Assembly (NCBI GenBank): GCA_023262305.1
Contig: JALRCK010000047.1
Location: 1 to 10,674, forward strand
Length of the DNA: 10,674 bases
DNA from: Deltaproteobacteria bacterium
Lineage (GTDB): Bacteria; Bdellovibrionota_C; UBA2361; OMII01
Direction of reading: 5' to 3'
In this document: piece by piece, positions 6,862-10,674 of the stretch
How the letters are laid out: every line of letters begins with the position of its first letter
Numbering within the stretch: the first letter of the stretch is position 1
Notes under the pieces: model-generated
The model's input: only the letters and a program-made list of their open reading frames with translations
The model's database searches: none
What the model was told of the DNA's origin: nothing
Translations under genes and position numbers: made by a program

Positions 6862-8731
6862 TGCGAGGCCTCCTTGCGATTTTCTTGAGCGGCTTCTTCT
6901 CTTCAGGTGGGGGATCAGAGATGCCAAAATATGCCATCAGAACCTCTCGCACGACTGGCGCCGCTTCGGCCCCTCCGTGACCACCGTTCTCAATAATAGC
7001 AGCGACGACGATCTGAGGATTATCGGCAGGAGCATAGCCAGCAAACCACGCGTGATCCTCGTCCTTAATGCCTGACTCCTTCGATGCCACCTGCGCTGTG
7101 CCCGTCTTTCCACCAACCACGATGCCACTAGCTTCAGGAAGCGCTGCCTTGCGACCGGTCCCTCGCTTGTCGAGCACTACACCAACCATAGATTTTTTGA
7201 CTCGCTCAACTATATCCGGGGCGATGTCGAGAGTTCTCAGCACCTCAGGACCGGGCGGCACCTCCTCAAGAACACGCCCATCACTCGCAACGACCTTGCG
7301 CACCAAGCGCGGTTTGACGATCGCGCCCCCATTTATAACCGCGGACAGTCCACGAACTATCTGCAGTGGCGTAGTGGTTATCGCGCCTTGCCCGATTGAG
7401 ACCGGGAGTGTTTCCCCGGGATACCACTTCTTATCCTCCGGGTTCCTGAAATATTTCGCCTTCCACGCCGTTGAGGGTATCAGCCCTGAACTCTCATCGC
7501 CGATTCCAAGCCCCGTCTGCTCTCCAAACTCATAGAGGTCGTGGGCGTATTGATAAATACGATCAACCCCGAGGCGCTGCCCGACCGTGTAAAAGTAAAC
7601 GTCACATGACTGAACCATGGCGTCAAAGAGGTCGACCGACCCGTGACCTGAGTGTTTATGACACCTGAATTTCCGTTTACCGAAGGTGAGGTAACCCGGA
7701 CAAAAGAACCGTTCCTGAGGCGTCACAACACCCTCTGCCAATGCAGCCAAGGCAACAAAGATCTTGAACACCGACCCCGGGGGATACACCCCCTGTGAGA
7801 CCCGGTTGGTCAACTTATTACCGCGTGGGTCAGTGATGTCAGCCCACGTTTCTTTCGAGACTTCGGTAGTAAATACAGCGGGCGCGAACCGAGGCGCTGA
7901 AGCCATCGCGAGAATATCCCCGTTATTAGGATTCATCGCGACTACTGCACCCTTTTTTCCATTCAGGGCTCTATCCGCGATCTCTTGAAGACGCCGATCG
8001 ATAGTCAACATCACATCACTGCCCGGAAGTGCAAGGTGGGAGTACGCCTCTCCTATCTTGTTGCCCGCGGCGTTCACAATAACAGCTTGAGAACCACGCT
8101 CCCCCTGCAGATACCTCTCGTACCGCGACTCAACACCGTATTGCCCGATCACGTCGCCCATACGGTAGCCCGCATAGAGTGGGTTTTTGAGCTGTTCTGC
8201 CGAGATCTCCCGAATATAGCCGATAGCGTGAGCTGCCAGATCGCCATGTATGTAGTCTCGCGCTGGGACCACCGAGATCACGACACCCGGAAGTCGGTAT
8301 CGTTGCGCGGTTACACGCGCCACCATGTCTCTCGATACATCACGCAACAAGAGCTTTGGCTCGTACATCCTCCGCTTACCAGGTCGGGCGAGCTTCTCAA
8401 GCAACTCCTCCGGTGGGCTCCCGGTGATTGCGGCGAGCGTTCGAACAGTCTCCTCCGGATTTGGACTATCCTCCGAAACGAAATCGATGTTGAACGACGG
8501 TCGATTTCGGACGAGCACCTCTCCATTTCTATCGACGATCAAACCGCGAGGCGGCGGAACATACACCATACGGAGACGGTTGTTCTCTGACCTATCACGA
8601 AAGAAGTTTCCTCTGATAATCTGCAAGTGCCATAAACGCAACGCGAGAACAAAGACACTCACCGCGGCTATACCTACCGCGATCCAGAGCCGAGGCGTGA
8701 CGTTAATCGCTGGTCTCTCGGAATACGCCAT
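6854..8731 (-). CDS. mrdA: PBP2, class B transpeptidase of the elongasome
   Basis: This encodes 625 residues, a normal PBP2 length. It crosslinks peptidoglycan made by RodA. There is one membrane helix (about 14-36), then the pedestal domain (about 55-235, including 'PPPRGLIVDRNGEVLVRNRP' and 'GRSQAV'-like linker region), then the transpeptidase domain (about 258-600). Active-site motifs are S-V-F-K with nucleophile Ser320, S-C-D at 375-377, and K-T-G at 542-544. Cys344, Cys357, His363 and Cys376 line up with the residues I recall as the zinc site of E. coli PBP2 (Asp350, Asp365, His371, Cys384), here as a C3H set. The C-terminus ends in a proline- and lysine-rich tail (607-625). The ATG at 8731 lies 3 nt after the mreD stop; its Shine-Dalgarno sequence is weak, consistent with coupling. 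The stop TAG lies inside the start of rodA. Confidence 0.96.
   Translation of the reverse strand: MAYSERPAINVTPRLWIAVGIAAVSVFVLALRLWHLQIIRGNFFRDRSENNRLRMVYVPPPRGLIVDRNGEVLVRNRPSFNIDFVSEDSPNPEETVRTLAAITGSPPEELLEKLARPGKRRMYEPKLLLRDVSRDMVARVTAQRYRLPGVVISVVPARDYIHGDLAAHAIGYIREISAEQLKNPLYAGYRMGDVIGQYGVESRYERYLQGERGSQAVIVNAAGNKIGEAYSHLALPGSDVMLTIDRRLQEIADRALNGKKGAVVAMNPNNGDILAMASAPRFAPAVFTTEVSKETWADITDPRGNKLTNRVSQGVYPPGSVFKIFVALAALAEGVVTPQERFFCPGYLTFGKRKFRCHKHSGHGSVDLFDAMVQSCDVYFYTVGQRLGVDRIYQYAHDLYEFGEQTGLGIGDESSGLIPSTAWKAKYFRNPEDKKWYPGETLPVSIGQGAITTTPLQIVRGLSAVINGGAIVKPRLVRKVVASDGRVLEEVPPGPEVLRTLDIAPDIVERVKKSMVGVVLDKRGTGRKAALPEASGIVVGGKTGTAQVASKESGIKDEDHAWFAGYAPADNPQIVVAAIIENGGHGGAEAAPVVREVLMAYFGISDPPPEEKKPLKKIARRPRSE
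6869..6875 (-). promoter_or_regulatory. Strong ribosome-binding site that fixes the rodA start
   Basis: The minus strand reads AAGGAGG, a perfect complement to the 16S rRNA tail, 7 nt before the GTG at 6861-6859. It lies inside the mrdA coding end. It is the strongest Shine-Dalgarno sequence I saw in the window and argues that rodA translation is driven independently of mrdA. Confidence 0.85.
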
Positions 8732-8734
8732 GAT

Positions 8735-9250
8735 CTACACCGCGGAAAGAGCGTTCCCCCGCCCGATCAACGCATTACTCATGCGACGAGCTCTACGAAC
8801 AAGAAAGCTCAAAATGATCGGCGCAAGCACCGCGGTGACAATCGCTTGACCGAAAACTCTCTGCGGATATTCCCAGGTCAACGCTGGATACTCGGAACCA
8901 AAAAGAGAAAAGAGCACGTTTGCGACCACTACCGAGGAGAAGGTTATCACCATCGCCGCAATCCCTGAATCGATGAAGAGTCGCTGCGAGAGGAGCGCTA
9001 AAATGCAAAAAACTACGACACACGATCCAGCCCAAGGTCCGATGAGCGTCGCGGAGGAGAAGTCCAGGAGCAACCCGATACCAAAAGACATGAGAGATCC
9101 AAATGAATTCGCCTCACTAAACGAGAGCGCGACGACCAGAATGAGCAAGAGCTGCGGTACAAGCGCTCCCGGCACACCGAGGTGCCCGAGCATGCCCTGA
9201 ACTGCGAGGGCCATGACCGCATACACTACCATCCAACATGCCTTTGCCAT
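8735..9250 (-). CDS. mreD: MreD, rod-shape-determining membrane protein
   Basis: This encodes 171 residues, typical of the family. It is an integral inner-membrane protein with about five hydrophobic helices and a basic C-terminal tail ('LVRRARRMSNALIGRG'). MreD works with MreC and MreB to position and activate the RodA-PBP2 synthase. Primary sequence is poorly conserved in this family. The recognisable part is the segment 'FGSLMSFGIGLLLDFSS' (about 50-66), resembling the usual 'G-G-x-x-G-x-x-x-D' region of MreD. The call otherwise rests on size, hydrophobic profile and the exact mreC-mreD-mrdA-rodA order. The ATG at 9250 follows the mreC TAA with no intervening base, and GGAGAG at 9261-9256 supplies a good Shine-Dalgarno sequence inside mreC. 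The stop is TAG. Confidence 0.9.
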   Translation of the reverse strand: MAKACWMVVYAVMALAVQGMLGHLGVPGALVPQLLLILVVALSFSEANSFGSLMSFGIGLLLDFSSATLIGPWAGSCVVVFCILALLSQRLFIDSGIAAMVITFSSVVVANVLFSLFGSEYPALTWEYPQRVFGQAIVTAVLAPIILSFLVRRARRMSNALIGRGNALSAV

Positions 9251-10114
9251 TTACTCTCTCCGCTTTTCGAGGGTATCCACTTTCACAAGCGTTTTGGCCT
9301 CCTCGACTCGAGTTCCTTGCCCGGCAACTCCGGTCACCACGAGCACTTCCTCAAGCTTGTCAAAATCTACCGATGCCTTAATCTCTACATTTTGAAGCAA
9401 CGTCCCGGTCTCTACTGCAACCTTCGAAACCGAGCCGACTGGCAACCCCTTAGGGAATACTCCATCCATGCCGGAGGTAATCACGACATCACCAACACGC
9501 ACTGGGGTCTCTTTGCTCACATATCTCAGCTCACAATGGTCACTACCTATCCCCTCGATAACTCCCCGCACTCGCGAATCCTGTGTCATGACATCGACAC
9601 CGCTTGAGTGATCCGTAACCAACAAAACATGGGCGAAATTAGGACTAACCGCGACCACTTGTCCCACAACGCCGCGCGGGTGAACCACGGCCATGCCTAT
9701 GCCTACACCATGAGATGCACCTCTGTTAACGAGAATGCCTCGTCCCCAACCACTCGGTTCATCACCGATCACGTCCGCTGACACTCCCTTGAGCTGACTA
9801 ACAGAGCTCAACTCTAAAAGTCCCCGCAATCGTTGATTTTCGACCTTGAACTCCACCAATGCATTCCGCTCGCTCTCCAGCTCGGTGAGACGTGCGCGTA
9901 ATGCTTGGTTCTCGTCAGCGACTGAGCGCAGGGCCACATAGCTCGTCCAGATCCTTCGAGAGGAATCCTGTGCAAAATCGACGGCCGCGTGCAGTGGGGC
10001 TACAACTTCCAAAAGAGCTGTTGTAGGAAAGCGCGCAAAGGCTGGGTTGCGCGCACTGTAGGCAGTTAGGAGCAGTGCACAACAGAGAAGCGCAACGTAT
10101 TCGCTTAGCATCAC
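9251..10114 (-). CDS. mreC: MreC, rod-shape-determining protein, 5' end replaced at junction
   Basis: The open frame is 287 codons, but only the part below about base 10,087 is genuine mreC. MreC is a bitopic periplasmic scaffold that assembles into filaments and activates PBP2/RodA. What remains is the end of the membrane helix ('[14 protein letters not shown]'), a coiled coil at about 62-103 (heptad-like '[17 protein letters not shown]'), and the paired beta-barrel domain at about 108-262, with '[16 protein letters not shown]' and the family signature '[20 protein letters not shown]' (208-227). The apparent GTG start (10114) and first nine or so codons are the antisense of a uvrA fragment, so the native start and cytoplasmic leader are missing. 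The expected upstream neighbour, mreB, is absent for the same reason. The stop TAA abuts the mreD ATG. Confidence 0.93.
   Translation of the reverse strand: MMLSEYVALLCCALLLTAYSARNPAFARFPTTALLEVVAPLHAAVDFAQDSSRRIWTSYVALRSVADENQALRARLTELESERNALVEFKVENQRLRGLLELSSVSQLKGVSADVIGDEPSGWGRGILVNRGASHGVGIGMAVVHPRGVVGQVVAVSPNFAHVLLVTDHSSGVDVMTQDSRVRGVIEGIGSDHCELRYVSKETPVRVGDVVITSGMDGVFPKGLPVGSVSKVAVETGTLLQNVEIKASVDFDKLEEVLVVTGVAGQGTRVEEAKTLVKVDTLEKRRE
10078..10090. other. Junction between two unrelated genomes (probable chimera)
   Basis: Left of about 10,087 the minus strand encodes MreC. From the GAA at 10,087 the plus strand reads [12 protein letters not shown], the conserved UvrA sequence, whereas the preceding codons (AAC AGA) do not give the expected Ser-Gly-Gly. 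Composition changes as well: bases 9961-10020 have 33 G+C of 60, bases 10141-10200 have 26 and bases 10381-10440 have 18. No terminal inverted repeat or other mobile-element sign is visible. Confidence 0.8.
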
Positions 10115-10674
10115 AAATTGGGAGTGGCTTAACTGGTGTGATGTATGTGCTTGATGAGCCTTCTATTGGCTTACACCAACGTGATAACGACCGCTTACTT
10201 GAAACCTTAAAAAGGTTACGTGATTTAGGTAATACGGTCATCGTGGTTGAACATGATCAAGATGCCATTCTTTCAGCTGACCATGTTATCGACATTGGCC
10301 CCGGAGCTGGTGAACATGGGGGCTATATCGTCGCTGAGGGAACACCTAAGATGATTGCGAAACATCCTCAATCACTGACAGGTCAATACATTAGTGGTCG
10401 TAAGGAAATTAAATATAAAAATAAAAGAGTATTACCACGCACTTTGAAATGGTTAGAGCTCAAAGGTGCCAAGGGAAATAATTTAAAAAATGTGCATTTA
10501 AAATTACCGATTGGACTTCTCACCTGCATTACCGGTGTGTCAGGTAGTGGTAAATCATCTCTTATTAACGACACACTCTATCGTGCCGTTGCACAACATT
10601 TGTATGGTAGCCATACCGAACCTGCAGAGCATACATCGATTAAAGGATTAGATTTTTTTGATAAGGTCGTGGAT
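10087..10674 (+). CDS. uvrA: UvrA, internal fragment (both ends missing)
   Basis: There are 196 codons without a stop, running off the right edge. UvrA is the DNA-damage sensor of nucleotide excision repair, a cytosolic ABC-type ATPase dimer that loads UvrB. The fragment starts in the signature helix of the first ATPase ('[17 protein letters not shown]'), continues through its Walker B '[17 protein letters not shown]' and the His-switch region '[13 protein letters not shown]', the '[11 protein letters not shown]' and 'SLTGQYISG' motifs, and enters the second ATPase with Walker A '[13 protein letters not shown]'. This corresponds to the middle of the roughly 940-residue protein. Motif wording resembles gammaproteobacterial UvrA. 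AT-rich codon choice (TTA, CGT, GGT, AAA) differs from all genes to the left. The ATG at 10141 is an internal methionine, not a start. Confidence 0.95.

Noticed and set aside
7985..8590. 201-codon plus-strand open frame
   Set aside because: It lies entirely antisense to mrdA, whose domains are intact; no motif or ribosome-binding site supports it.
1228..9253. TAG reassignment as a sense codon
   Set aside because: RodA, PBP2, MreD, GuaB, Maf and YggS all end at normal family length at their TAG or TAA, and coupled starts sit at those stops, so TAG acts as a true stop.
9182..9607. 141-codon plus-strand open frame
   Set aside because: It is antisense to mreD and mreC, with histidine- and leucine-rich chance composition; a shadow of the real genes.
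10141..10674. uvrA starting at ATG 10141
   Set aside because: The UvrA reading frame and its conserved residues continue upstream to 10,087 and this methionine is internal to the Walker B region, so it is not a start.
10087..10674. uvrA fragment as horizontally inserted gene or pseudogene
   Set aside because: There are no flanking repeats or element ends, the fragment is an intact reading frame cut mid-domain exactly where mreC is also cut, and it runs to the window edge; an assembly join explains all of this more simply.

Overview
The window is a joined sequence from what look like two different genomes. Bases 1 to about 10,086 read as one coherent stretch of a moderately GC-rich (about 50-55% by eye), probably Gram-negative, rod-shaped bacterium. 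From about 10,087 to the right edge the DNA turns AT-rich and becomes, in mid-gene and on the opposite strand, an internal piece of a gammaproteobacterial-looking uvrA. Both mreC and uvrA are cut at this point, so an assembly chimera is the simplest reading.

The main block is a long same-strand (minus) gene train, read from right to left: mreC (5' end lost at the junction), mreD, mrdA (PBP2), rodA, an unknown secreted protein, an IMP dehydrogenase, an unknown 136-residue protein, maf and yggS. Spacing is tight: mreC stop and mreD start abut, mreD-mrdA are 3 nt apart, mrdA-rodA overlap by 8 nt, guaB and the next gene are 6 nt apart, and maf-yggS overlap by 1 nt. The widest gap (128 nt) lies in front of guaB. 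The first four genes are the elongasome, which synthesises and crosslinks sidewall peptidoglycan: MreC/MreD are the membrane scaffold, RodA is the glycosyltransferase and PBP2 the transpeptidase. The later genes are housekeeping: GMP synthesis (guaB), nucleotide-pool sanitation (maf) and PLP homeostasis (yggS).

The IMP dehydrogenase is notable. From its catalytic loop, flap (Arg-Tyr dyad) and much of its length it resembles the divergent Tritrichomonas foetus-type enzyme rather than the ordinary bacterial GuaB.

The left 1.2 kb holds the start of a CBS-domain protein (minus strand, cut by the window edge), about 530 nt without a convincing gene, and a small plus-strand lipoprotein gene that converges on yggS. 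Stop codons are strongly skewed to TAG (8 of the 10 visible stops, none TGA). I cannot name the phylum. A deltaproteobacterial-grade or other less-sampled Gram-negative lineage would fit, but that is a guess. I saw no mobile element, CRISPR array, tRNA or rRNA, and no clearly new multi-gene system. The least explained items are the secreted protein and the 136-residue protein embedded in the operon.
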